Below are positions 52,925-63,306 of a DNA stretch of 64,000 bases, in pieces (positions within the stretch are counted from its first letter, which is position 1; each line of letters opens with the position of its first letter). Below the pieces are notes generated by a model. The model saw only the letters and a list, made by a program, of their open reading frames with translations. It ran no database searches and was not told where the DNA came from. Position numbers and translations under genes: made by a program. The DNA is from Candidatus Villigracilis affinis (GTDB lineage Bacteria; Chloroflexota; Anaerolineae; Anaerolineales; Villigracilaceae): assembly GCA_016718275.1 (NCBI GenBank), contig JADKEA010000024.1:174732-238731 (forward strand), in the 5' to 3' direction.

Positions 52925-54212
52925 TTATTGGCCGAGATGCTCGAACAACGCAGGCAGATTTGCGATAAATGGCTGCAATACCTGCGGGAAAATTCCGAGG
53001 ATGAAGAGCCCGATCACACCCAGCCCGAGCATGATCACCTGTACCCAGGTTTCGTTCAACTCCCAAGCCTTGTTCTCCTCGGCCATGACGAATACCGCCA
53101 AGGTACGTATTGCCCCAATGAGCAATCCAAGCAACCCGATGAACACCCACAGTGAAATGGTGAGAGATTCTCCGCCCAATTCCTGCCATAATGCAGCTCG
53201 TGATGGGAAGCCTGCCAGCAATGGGAAACCTGCCATCGAGAGATGCGCCAGAATAATGGAAGTCACAGCAATGGGATAACTACGAGCCAATCCGCGGACT
53301 TCACTAAAACGCAGAGAATATACCTTGCGTTTAATGATCGAAATTGCCAGTGCCCAGACCGCCAGTTCCAATCCGCGCGGGGTGAGCAGCAGGAAGGTGA
53401 CATTCACAACTTCGGTTGATCTCAAGCCTGCGGCCAACAGCAGTAGACCTGTTTCCACGATCGAGGCATAGCCCATCATTCTCCCGATGTGCTTTTGCTG
53501 CGAAGCGAAGAGTCCGCCGCTGGCGACCATGAACACGCCCGCATATTGGATGGCGCTTGAAAGTTGGGGAGTGCTGCGCAGCCACGTGTACCGATCTAAA
53601 AAGTTGAGCAGGAAGATCACTGTGAAAGTTGGCAGCGCCCACAACAGGAAACCTGTAGCATAAGGCGATGCTTCCTCGGTTAACATGGGAATCCAACTAT
53701 AGAGTGGAAAGACCGCCAGCAGGAAGGCAAACCCCAGACTGAGCATGGTGCCCGCTTGAATGGTATTCCCGATATCACCAGGGCTGGCTTCCACGCCTGC
53801 AAGCATCCACCCTGAAAAAAGGATGAAGGGCATCGCAAGGATTTGATGGATAAACCGCACAATACCTGGGACCGGTCGCTGGTGCAGCGGAACCAGCAGC
53901 GGGATACCAACATGGCCGCCATGGTGATCAGAAGTGCTGCGAAAAGAAAAGGTTCCACTGCAATGGAGGCTGTCAGCAATGCCACGATCATCAAACCCAG
54001 CGAAACAGATCGATTGGCGGTACCCGACGCCTGCGTGCCGAAGAACCACAAGGTGGCTAATCCATAAATGATGGCGAGCAACGGTCCATCTGCAGTATTG
54101 AGCGCGAAACTGCGCCCAAAAAATTGAACAGACGCTGAGATCTTGATGGAGACAGTACCGAGCAGGAGCGCCGTATCGATGGGAAGATCAAGGCGGTCAA
54201 CGCCAGAAGCAT
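52925..54212 (-). pseudogene. Proton-conducting membrane subunit, NuoN/HyfF-like, frameshifted
   Basis: Pieces in two frames join into a protein of about 425 residues with roughly 12 helices. The start at 54212 (MLLALTALI) changes frame within ten codons, continuing as IDTALLLGTVSIKISASVQF; a second break near 53905 leads to PLLVPLHQRPVPGIVRFIHQ and the clean remainder. GGLFASQQKHIGRMMGYASI and VETGLLLLAAGL match the antiporter-like fold of complex I subunits N and M and hydrogenase-4 relatives, including the Lys/His on the central helices. It overlaps the preceding gene by 16 bases and is the last of three such genes. Confidence 0.7.
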
Positions 54213-54924
54213 GGATAGACCCCGCCGACAAACGACGAAACACGTTCCTGCAGCAGGAATAGAATCAGAACCCAGCGAGAAATGGAACGAGAATCCAAAT
54301 GACCGGCGCGCTCCGCGTCTTCCTCGGTTTCAAGCGGAATAGAGCCCGCGATCATCAAATAGGAACCAACGATTCCCAATCCCAGATTTGTCAGCGCCAG
54401 CAGGCCAGCCACTAGAATGGAACTCTCTACTGCCGCATAAAGGATTTCGAACCCGGTTAGCATGGTAAGCAAACCGAGCGTAACTCGCAGCACATCCGAT
54501 GTGACCCCAAGGTGGATGACGCCCGCTCCGATCAGGATCAGGCTTCCTGCGATCACTTCGCAAGCCTAGGCCGGGAATGCTCGTTTCAATGCGCGACGTG
54601 GCCCCGATGGAAACAAGCGCCACAATGCCGATCAGAGTGGCGCGGAACCAACGTCCGCTGAGCAGGGAGGTTTCATCAGCACTTTCCTCGGTAGATGTCA
54701 GGCCAAGGCGGGTCATGCCGAGTGCGGCGACCACCATCCAGCCTGTGATGAGTTTTGCAGAGCCCATTACGAAAGGCAGGTGACGTGTAACCAGCCAGAA
54801 TGCGGCGATGTACTGCACGGCCAGCGCGCCTAAAGGGTACGCGCCAGTCACGGCTGATCAAAATAGTTGCGGATGTTGCAAGGATCATTCCCACTGCAAT
54901 CCATGAAACGATGTCGGTTGCCAT
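54197..54924 (-). pseudogene. Small multi-TM subunit, NuoK/HyfE-like, frameshifted
   Basis: A reconstructed protein of about 240 residues. It starts at 54924 (MATDIVSWIAVGMILATSAT), changes frame near 54850 to TGAYPLGALAVQYIAAFWLV, and again near 54560 to VIAGSLILIGAGVIHLGVTS. The segment LGLLTMLTGFEILYAAVESS followed by LVAGLLALTNLGLGIVGSYL resembles the NuoK/HyfE helix bundle. The acidic residue in TGFEILYAA is where NuoK-type proteins carry a membrane Glu. It starts one base after the preceding gene's stop and its end overlaps the next gene, so the three are one operon. Confidence 0.6.
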
Positions 54925-54925
54925 G

Positions 54926-56475
54926 CTATGGAAGCCCTTGTGATAGAAGTGAGATAAATAGAACGAGGAAAAGCAAAGTCCACATGACGCCGCCATTGCC
55001 TTCCAGCGCGGTAGTAATGGCGAGGCTGATCCTCTCGAAAATACGATACACGCTCCAGAAACTGCTGTACATGTTGGTTGCGTTTGAGCTTGCAGGATTC
55101 ACCCAATGAGCGCGGATCGGGTTGAGGATGCGAAAACGCGGTGTCGCCCAAACCAGCCCAAGGGTTAAGAGTGAAACGATCACAGCGAGCAGCCATGCCC
55201 CGATCTGGCGCGCGCCGTCCCATCCGATAAATCCAAGAATGAATTGCAACGCGATGGGCAAGATGATCCCTGCCGGGTACACGCGGTTGGTCCAGTTTTC
55301 CTGTGAGTCGAGAGAGCTTCGTTCTCCGGGCCGCAGGGTGTGGCGGATCAACCCAGCAATCAATAAGGCCTGCGCTGCAATTGCGAATGGAATAAAAAAA
55401 TTCACTGGGCCAAGCCATGCGCTGGCTGTCAGTGAAAATGGCAAAGATGAAAGACTCCATGCGCCGAAAAGCAAAACGCGATTCAACCAGATGTGTTGAA
55501 CGGAGGAAAGGAATAAAGCGCCGCCGACGAGGATCAACGCACATCCCCATGCGATTGCGCCAAGCGGATTGCCGTTGAGTGTGGCGACGATCGAAAGCGC
55601 CGCCATGCCGATGATCCAATAAGGGCGGCCCGTCAATTCATCTGGAGCGCGCAGCCACATCCAACCGCCGTACACAGCAGCAATGATCGCAAGTGCCAAT
55701 AAGAATGGCGTAGCGCCCGAACTCAAACTGCCGGCGGGAACATGTGCCAGCAGCACCAAACTGGATGCGGCGGCGATCAAACGCAGAGAGGTTCCAAACC
55801 CGCGCCTCAATACAGACTCGGACGAGTACGGAAGATGCAAGGGAAATACTCCCAGTCGCAGTCCTGCCGCAGCAACGAGATACAAGCCAGAGCTTGGCGC
55901 GATCGATTGAAAATCAAATGAACTGCCCTGGGCGATGCTTACAATATTTGCCCATAGCAAAAGAAAAGTGCCGAGCGCGCGCGTGGAAAGAAATAACAAC
56001 TTTTTCATTTGTTCTTCGATCCATCCACGGACCGCAGTTGTGTGATCAGTTCGGAGAGGTCGAGTGCGCTCCAAATAAGCAATAACGTAAATGGATTGTT
56101 CGCTGTGACTGCGAGAATTCCAAGCCCGCCAAGGGCGAGCACACCAGCCCATGCATATGAACTCGTGGAATTTGGCCTTGCCACCGCCGTCAATAGGATG
56201 GTCAATGTAATGCCAGCGACGCTAATTGCATAAGGCCACGAAACTGCATCTGCACGAAACAGGATCGGGTTTTGGAACAAAGCAAGCGGCTGCCACGCGG
56301 GAAACACAAGATCCACTGGCATTTGAGCGAGCCAGATAAACACGCTTGCCAGAGCAAGCATTGCGCCTCCGATTGCCGCGAGCCAGGTATATCGCGCGTT
56401 TGGCTGAGCCACGCTCAGCCCCAGCAGAATCAGTGCAGTCACAAAAAGAAGCAGACAGGAAATTAAGATCAACAT
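54926..56475 (-). pseudogene. Proton-conducting membrane subunit, NuoL/M-like, frameshifted once
   Basis: Two frames join near 56015 into about 515 residues. The N-terminal part (MLILISCLLLFVTALILLGL, then NPFTLLLIWSALDLSELITQ) and the C-terminal part (EEQMKKLLFLSTRALGTFLL, GLYLVAAAGLRLGVFPLHLP) show about 13 helices. VAAAGLRLGVFPLHLP corresponds to the broken-helix segment of antiporter-like complex I subunits, where the usual Lys is here Arg. It is the first of three such genes on the minus strand. No soluble NADH or hydrogenase subunit is in the window, so its complex is uncertain. Confidence 0.68.
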
Positions 56476-56544
56476 GGAATGAACAATTGTATCAGTTTTA
56501 TTGTTGGCATACTTTCCCGATTCGCATTTGGTACAATCGTGAAC

Positions 56545-57787
56545 ATGACTTTTCAAAGGCGCATCCTCACTTTATTGGTTGTTTTTCTGGCGACATCATG
56601 CGCATCTGCGCCGGACCCGCTGCCTGCTTCTGTTCCCCAGGCTGTTCCAACCCTGACGCCTTTTCAACCCGTGAGCGAGCCTGCCGTCCTGCTGGTTGAC
56701 CCGGCGGCGGTCCCTGCTGAGCCTACCTATACCCCTTTGCCCCGGCAAAACGCGGCGATCGAAAGCATACCAACCCCGCTGCTCGTGGATCCATCCTCCA
56801 GCGGAGCAACCGCAGATTTCAGCTTGATGAATCCTGCCTGTTAATGGCCCCTCCTACTCAACCGCAGACCGATGGTCATCAAAGTTGCGAACGCACCGGA
56901 CACCATCCGCCCGCAATCAGGCTGACCTGGCGGATGTCGTTTACGAATATTACATCGAATGGGGATACCCGTTTTATCGCCGTCATGTACGGAAACGACT
57001 CTCCATGGTTGGCCCTGCACGTTCGGGACGCTATTTCGATGAACATATAGCGCGCATGTACAATGCATTTCTCGTTTTCAAATTTGCCGACCCGCGCGAG
57101 TATTCATATTTGCAGAATTCCACCTTGAACGAATTTCTGGTGGTGCCGGGCGGCTCGGGTTGTCCGCCGTTTGTTTTGGCCCTGACAAGAAGCGTGACGA
57201 TTACAACAATTTCTTTTTTGATACACCCGAATGGGCTGCGTGCGCCGCCAGCAAGGGACTCGATAATTCACCCCAGGTCATTCGCGGCGGATTCTTCTCC
57301 GACGAAGCCATGGAAACCTCGACGACAGCCACACGTATTTTTCGTACTATTCCAGACAAAGCTATAACTACTGGGAATACGATGTTATTACCCACAAGTA
57401 TTTCCGCTTTCAGGAAGCGAATGATATGTTGAATGGCAAACCCGAAGCATACGTGCCTCTCTCAGATGCGCAAACGGGTTTGCCCGTAAACGCGGAGAAT
57501 ATCGTTGTCATCTTTGTGCCGCATATTTTCGCGGATCAATTCGACGCAAAGACGAGGTCTACCACATTGACCTGATCGATTCAGGGAATGCCTTTGTTTT
57601 TCGCGATGGATTTGTGACCCCCGCCAAATGGGAACGCACCGATGTCAACCATCCGCTTTTACTTACCAATCTGGATGGCAGTCCGATCTATTTTGCGTCC
57701 CGGCCGCACCTTCTACGAGGTGATGGATTTACTTCCACATACACTCAGGACGGGAACGACTGGCATTTCAAATTCGAAACGCCATGA
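56545..57787 (+). pseudogene. DUF3048 (YerB-type) lipoprotein, frameshifted
   Basis: The first 100 codons are clean: signal peptide with lipobox ATSC and a Pro/Thr/Val linker. The frame breaks after NPAC at about 56840 and the rest is scattered over three frames: RRPMVIKVANAP, VVYEYYIEWGY, GPARSGRYFDEHIARMYNAF, YLQNSTLNEFLVVPGGSGCP, and a C-terminus TYTQDGNDWHFKFETP ending at 57787. VVYE-Y-EWG-TRF-A-YGND and GPARS-R are the DUF3048 signature. At least seven indels are needed. The intact form would be about 410 residues, anchored outside the membrane; the family's function is unknown. Confidence 0.72.
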
Positions 57788-57915
57788 GTGATAAACTCTC
57801 CCGATTTTGATATCTAATAGTGGATTGCAGTATGTCGTTTGATCTTGAAAAAAGTTTACTAAATTATGTGACAAGCGATAAAATACATCGCATCCCGCGT
57901 TCGTTTGGAGCTGAC

Positions 57916-58444
57916 ATGACTTTTGACCCCGTTTTCCTTGGAAGTTTACGCTTGTCCTGACCGCATTCGGTGGGCATTTCTAGCCGCCCTATGTGGATCA
58001 CCAGTGGTGTGGACGTATCGCGATATCCGTGCCCGTGCCGGTGACCCATTGACACAGACATTAGCTGCCTTGTTGGTGGCGGTTTTGAATCTTCCAGGCG
58101 TGCTTGTTTATCTCATTCTGCGTCCACCGCGCACTTTGGAAGAGGAATATCAACGCACGTTGGAAGAGGAAGCTCTACTTCAGGCGTTGGAAGACCTTCC
58201 GCTTCGCCGGGCTGCGAGCGCCGTGTGAAAGAAGGATTGGCAGGTCTGCCCGAATTGTCATACCAAGTTGAAGAAGGCCTGTCACAATTGCGGAAAGTTC
58301 ATGGAACTGCCCTGGAATATCTGTCCGTATTGCGGAACGCCTGCGCCGGGTATGCGCCTCGAGTCAACGGGCATGGATGATGCTCTGCGCAACCTGAAAA
58401 TGGCCGACGAACAGGCAGATGTGAAGATCGACTCTGCAACCTGA
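57916..58444 (+). pseudogene. Membrane protein with double zinc ribbon, frameshifted
   Basis: From ATG 57916, with GGAG 6 bases upstream, the intended product is about 175 residues. After an N-terminal helix and a second helix (LTQTLAALLVAVLNLPGVLV) comes an acidic linker (RTLEEEYQRTLEEEALLQAL). The frame changes near 58210, after which cysteine pairs CPNCHTKLKKACHNCG and CPYCGTPAPG form two zinc ribbons, with SATGA-type end at 58444. The layout matches membrane-tethered double-zinc-ribbon proteins common in Chloroflexota. About two to three indels break it. Confidence 0.65.
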
Positions 58445-58567
58445 TCAAGAAAAATGAGTGCCGCTGAACTCAAATATTAAAACAAAACCTAAGACCACGG
58501 ATCATATGGGTGTATCAACGCCCGAAGCGATTCAGGTCTTGTAGTTATAAAAATAAAGGAGCCTACA

Positions 58568-59634
58568 ATGAAAATAGACTCTGCAGTACTTCATCACTTA
58601 AGCATGCCGCTGGTTTCCCCGTTTGAAACTTCCTTTGGCCGCGAAACGGACCGTGAATGTGTCTTGATCGAATTGAGGTCGGAGGGCTTGGTTGGGTATG
58701 GTGAATGCGTTGCCACCCGCGACCGGCTATAACTACCGAGACCACTCGGCACGGCCATGCATATTCTCAAAGATTTCGTCCTGCCACTGATTTGGGCGTT
58801 GATGTCAAAGATGCCGCCGATTTTCAAGTGCGTGTTTCAGGGATCGCGGGTCATCACCTCGCGAAGGCTGGTGTGGAGATGGCGATCTGGGATCTGCTGG
58901 GAAAGCGTTTGGGGCGATCTTTGCGAGATGCTGGGCGGCGTGCGAAAAAGGTTGAGGTGGGGTCTCATCGGGATCAAGAATCCAGCTCAAGGGTTGGTCA
59001 GAACCGCGGCTGATTTTATTGAACAGGGTTATGCACGGGTGAAGATCAAGATCAAGCCGGGCAGAGATGTCGAGGATGCGGTCGCCGTTCGAAATGCATT
59101 CCCAAATCTGCGCTTGCAGGTGGATGCAAATTCCGCCTATTCGATGAGTGATGTCCCCGCACCCGATGCTCGATAAGTTGAATTTGCTGTTGATCAACAG
59201 CCGTTGTTCGAAGATGATATTTGGGACCATCACAAGTTTCAGGAACAATTCGAAACCCCGTTTGTTTGGATGAAAGCATTCTCTTCGCCGCGACACGCGC
59301 GTTATGCCATCGAAATGAATGCGTGCCGTGTGATCAATATCAAGGCAGGCAGGCTCGGGCGGGTTGAATCAGGTGATGGTTCATGACCTGTGCCTGGAAA
59401 GATCTCTGCCTGTTTGGTGCGGCATGTTGGGAGACCGGGATCGGGCGCGCCGAATCTTGCGCTGGCGTCGCTGCCGAATTTCGTGTTGCCTTCAGATACT
59501 CTCCGCGTCGGACCGTTATTATGCGCGGGATATTACGAACGAACGCTTTGTGCTAAACTCCGATTCAACCATCGATGCTCCAGCGGCCCCGCCTTGGCAC
59601 GACCATCGACCAGGAAGCGTTCGAAACTATTTGA
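58568..59634 (+). pseudogene. menC: o-Succinylbenzoate synthase / N-acylamino acid racemase-like enzyme (MenC type), frameshifted
   Basis: A member of the enolase superfamily. It starts MKIDSAVLHHLSMPLVSPFE with FETSFGRETDRECVLIELRS, the MenC N-terminal cap, and AAGGAG lies 7 bases before the ATG. Later pieces in other frames include AGVEMAIWDLLGKRLG, the catalytic Lys pair region RVKIKIKPGRDVED, QVDANSAYSM (metal Asp), and INIKAGRLG (second catalytic Lys). MenC makes o-succinylbenzoate for menaquinone; the same fold racemises N-acylamino acids. No other men gene is near, so the assignment is to the subgroup, not proven function. The end is approximate because the last 60 bases are ambiguous. 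Confidence 0.68.
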
Positions 59635-59695
59635 CGCTCAATGAACTGCCAATTGTTTGCAAGTTCATAATAAATAAAACTGTATTGATATTATT

Positions 59696-59757
59696 TTGAA
59701 GCAAACCGATTTGCTTCATATAATGCGAAGCATGAAGATGCCTCGCATTGTATTTTT
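59696..59757 (+). promoter_or_regulatory. Promoter with an operator-like palindrome in its spacer and a leader hairpin
   Basis: TTGAAG (59696-59701), exactly 17 bases, then TATAAT (59719-59724). The perfect palindrome GAAGCAAA-CCGA-TTTGCTTC (59698-59717) covers the -35 box and spacer, as a repressor site would. Directly after it AATGCGA ... TCGCATT (59722-59749), with GCAT-GAAG-ATGC inside, forms a strong hairpin followed by TATTTTT, a terminator or attenuator. The next gene is the first CapA lipoprotein (59822). Confidence 0.5.
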
Positions 59758-59821
59758 GGAGCGGATAAAAACCAACTATTAGATACCCTTTCTACTGGAA
59801 TGAGTTTTCTCTTTACGTCTT

Positions 59822-61535
59822 GTGAACGGAAATGGCCGACATGCCACGCGTATCGGTTTCTTTATCAGTATTCTGTCATTGGTAGCCTGTCAGCCGTCAC
59901 TGTGGGGAGCGCCTCCACCTCCGCCAACTTTTTCTCTGCCGACCCTGCGGCGATGATCCGCGTGCCGACCCTCGCGCCGACGATCACAGCCATGCCTCCA
60001 CAGCCGCGCCTACACCGGTGGTGTTGAATGCCGCACAGGTTTGGGCAAGCCCGCCACGCTGGTGGCATTGCGTGAAAAACTTCAGCACTGGGGTTTCAGG
60101 TGCTGACCACCAATCAATCCTCAGCCAATTTATACATTGACGTTGCCCAGCCCATCACTGGTGCGATGGATTCCTCCACGGACCTACGCGCTTGTTGCGC
60201 CTTTCCCGACCATTATTGACGGAGTGTCTTCACAGGAATTGATCTCCGTCTGGAGCGGCGCTTCATTCGGACCCTTTGCGGCATCCCGGTCTGATGGAAG
60301 AATCCACCCTGATGACATTCACTGCGCTGTGGGGCGGCGCGCCTGCGGCAGGGACCGTGCAGGTGGTGCCAGCAGATCAATTGCTCGATGCTGCCTGGAA
60401 TCAAATGCCCGCCTGGGCAATCATTCCCTTTGAACAGATCGAGCCAAAGTGGAAAGTGTTGACCATCGACGGGCAATCTCCCATTCAAAAAAGTTTCGAC
60501 TCGATCATCTATCCGCTTACGGTGACGTATCGGCTGACCTGTTCCGAACCATGCCAAGTGCCCGATGAACTGGATTTCTCCTACCAGAACCGCGACCCAG
60601 ACAAGCTTGCCACCGTGATCTTGACGCCGTCACCGCGATGGTGCGGGCCACGGCAAAGACGATGGACGCAAAAGGCGTCACCTATCCGGGTGAGGCGATC
60701 CGCGACCTGATGCGTGAAGCAGATGTTACTCATATCAACAATGAAGTGCCGTTCTATGGCGGCTGTCCATACCGGACCCCAATCAGGAAAAGCAGGTCTT
60801 CTGTAGTTCCCCTGCTACATGGAGCTTTAATGGATATTGGTCGCGATGTGATCGAGCTTTCGGGCGATCACTTCGCCGATTATGACAAGCTGCCATGTAT
60901 GAAACACTCGATATCTACAGTAATACAACATACCATATTATGGCGGTGGTTTACAATCTGGAAGATGGTGCGCAAACCACTGTTGATGGGAAGTGAATGG
61001 CAACAAGATCATGTTTATCGGCTGCAATTACAAGACGATCTATGCCAGCGACCGACACGATCCCGGTGCCGTGCCATGTGACTTTGATTACATGCCGGGC
61101 AGATCGCCTATTATCGTTCACAGGGATATGCCGATCTCCACCTTCCAATATCATGAGTTTGATACCGCCAAGGCGCGCCCGCAGCAAATCATCGATTTCC
61201 GCAGAATGGCCGATGCGGGCGCGAACGATTGTCAGCGGCAGTTCCCAGGCGCATGTGCCACAGGAAATGGAATTCTATAACGGCGGTTTATCCATTACGG
61301 TTTGGGCAACCTGCTTCTTCGATCAGATCGCGAAGAGAGGTCGCGCCTGACTGAACCGAATTCGTTGGCCGCCGTGTTTTTATGATGGCCGCTATCTTGG
61401 GCGTGGAATTGATCACAGCCCTGGCTCACCGATTACGCCCGTCCGCGTTATATGACCGAGCTTGAGCGCACGCAGATTTCTGACCGATCTTTCCGAAAGG
61501 AAAGTGATTGGGGCTACCTGCAAGTGGGGCAGTAA
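59822..61535 (+). pseudogene. CapA-family (poly-gamma-glutamate-type capsule) lipoprotein 1, frameshifted
   Basis: A GTG near 59822 opens a lipoprotein signal (FISILSLVACQPS) and a Pro/Thr linker. Pieces in changing frames give an N-terminal domain (LQHWGFQVLTTNQSSANLYI; VVPADQLLDAAWNQMPAWAI) and the PGA_cap calcineurin-like domain: VTAMVRATAKTMDAKGVTYP, GEAIRDLMREADVTHINNEV, GTDVIELSGDH (with His), YGLGNLFFDQ-type end and MTELERTQF. It stops at 61535. The family is metallophosphatase-like and acts on surface polymers. About ten or more indels break it; the intact length would be about 560 residues. Confidence 0.7.
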
Positions 61536-61557
61536 AAATTCTAATAGTTTCAAACTT

Positions 61558-61583
61558 GAATGGGCGCTCTAGCGTCCATTCTT
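61558..61583 (+). terminator. Weak terminator between the two CapA genes
   Basis: GAATGGGCGCT (61558-61568) pairs with AGCGTCCATTC (61571-61581) with one G-U pair, followed by TTCCC rather than a long T run. It lies 22 bases after the first CapA stop and just before the second CapA start. Confidence 0.45.
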
Positions 61584-61595
61584 CCCAAAGTAGGA

Positions 61596-63295
61596 ATGAA
61601 CAGGCCAACTAAACCGATATCGGATCCCAAAAAGGAAAAAATTCTCTTGTTGTTTCATTACCCTCCCCTGCTTGCGGCGCGTGTGCCACTGCCACCAGTA
61701 CGCCCGTCGTTATTGTAAATACTACGGTTCGTTCAGCGACTCCGCTGCCTGCTGTCACGAATACTCCCATACCTCCGCCTTGTGGATTCACCCTGGCGTC
61801 CTGCCGCAATTCTTAAAGCCACGAAATCATTAGGATACCGGTCCGAACATTACCTTGCCACAGATCAATTGGATGTCTGACTCAGGTTCTTTGGATTTAT
61901 GCCTTGTCGCGCCATTTCCTACGGTGACGGATGATGTGGACTCTCAAGATTTACTCTCCACCTGGAAAGGCGTTCCCCACAGGACCGACGAGCGGGCACA
62001 GCGTTCTATTGGCAGAGATCCACCCTGCGGGCGTTTGCTGTTTGGGGCGGACCCGCTTCAGGCGCAGTCGAAGCGTTCCGTCGGGTGAGTTACTAGATAC
62101 CGCGTGGAAAAAGATCCGCGTGGGCGATCATCCCATTTGAAGAAATCAACCGAAGTGGAAAATCACTCCAGCGTGGATGGTCCAATCACCGCTACGGAAA
62201 ATTTCACCGATGCCGATGCGTACCCGTTGAAGATTCATTTCGGGTTAACTTAAGTAGGTCTTTTGCGCTACGGCTTCAACCAATCGTGATCCATCAATAG
62301 GCTAACCACTGTGATCTGGACGTTGCGGCCGCGCTTGTGCGTGCGGCGGCTGTGACCATGGAGCTGAGAGGTGTGACCTTCCCGCTGAATTCATTCAATG
62401 ATCGCGCTCGCGTGGGGCGGATATCACCACTACATCAGCAGTGAAGTCACGTTCGACAGGAGTTGCCCGTATCAAGCTCTGGATATCGCAATTTCATTTT
62501 GTGCAGTCCCAGTTACATGGAGTTGTTGCAGGATGTGGTGTCGGATGTTAATGGAAAGTGACAGGCGATCTTCGAAGACCGCAGTGAAGCCGCGCGCTAT
62601 TGAATACGCTCGCGATCTACAAGGCAAATAACCTGCGTATTACGGCGGCGGTATCAATGCCGAGGATGCGCCAGCCTGTGTTGATGAAGTCAACGGAAAT
62701 AAGATCGCGTTCATGGGCTGCAATGGAAAACGCGAAGGAAATATCGAAGGCGGGTGTTGCCAGCCACGGCCCCGCGTTGTGTGATTATGATTTTTTGGAG
62801 AGATCAGATGCAGGCGTTGAAGCGCAGGGCTATAACGTGATCTTCACTTTTCAACACGAAGAATGTTGTTATTCACCCCGGGCCGTGCTATACCCGTGAG
62901 GAAGGTTTCACAGAGTGGCCGATGAAGGCGCGACGGTCGTCAGTGGAAGTCAGGTATTTTCCTCATGTGATGGAATTTCATGGCGACGCGCTTTCATTCG
63001 TATGGCCCGCAGGGAACGTGTTCTTCGACCAGATGACTTGACTTCTCCCGAACGGCGAAACCATTGATGAAACGCGGCGCGGAATTTTCGACCGTCACAT
63101 ATTCTATGACGGCCGTTATCTTGGCGTTAAGTGCTCACTTCGATGTTGGAGGATTACTCACGTCCGCGCCCGATGACCGACGTTGAACGGGCAGCTTTTC
63201 TCTCTATTGGCCCCACGTACAGCGGCTGGATGCGCTTTGCATGCGACTCCCGTCCGCAGCCAACGGTGACTCTTACGCCGATCGCACTGCCGTAG
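61596..63295 (+). pseudogene. CapA-family lipoprotein 2 (tandem paralogue), frameshifted
   Basis: The start at 61596 (MNRPTKPISDPKKEKILLLF) leads into a lipobox region (PPLLAA then C in the next frame) and a Thr/Pro linker. Segments parallel to the first copy are DVDSQDLLSTWKG (compare GVSSQELISVWSG), NTLAIYKANNLR, KIAFMGCNGKREGNIEGG and RRGIFDRHIFYDGRYLG, and it ends TVTLTPIALP at 63295. The repeated domain order shows a tandem duplication of the previous gene with divergence. At least ten indels are needed to restore it. Confidence 0.68.
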
Positions 63296-63306
63296 TCGAT
63301 TTTTAA

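Noticed and set aside
52854..53189. 112-codon N-terminal extension of the coiled-coil gene
   Set aside because: The composition is unlike a coiled coil, there is no ribosome site at its start, and it runs antiparallel in frame with none of the complex-I-like gene sequence. A good ribosome site precedes the ATG at 52853.
56840..63300. In-frame UGA codons as selenocysteine in the DUF3048, MenC-like and CapA genes
   Set aside because: The continuations are in different frames, so indels and not UGA read-through explain the breaks. The breaks also involve UAA and UAG.
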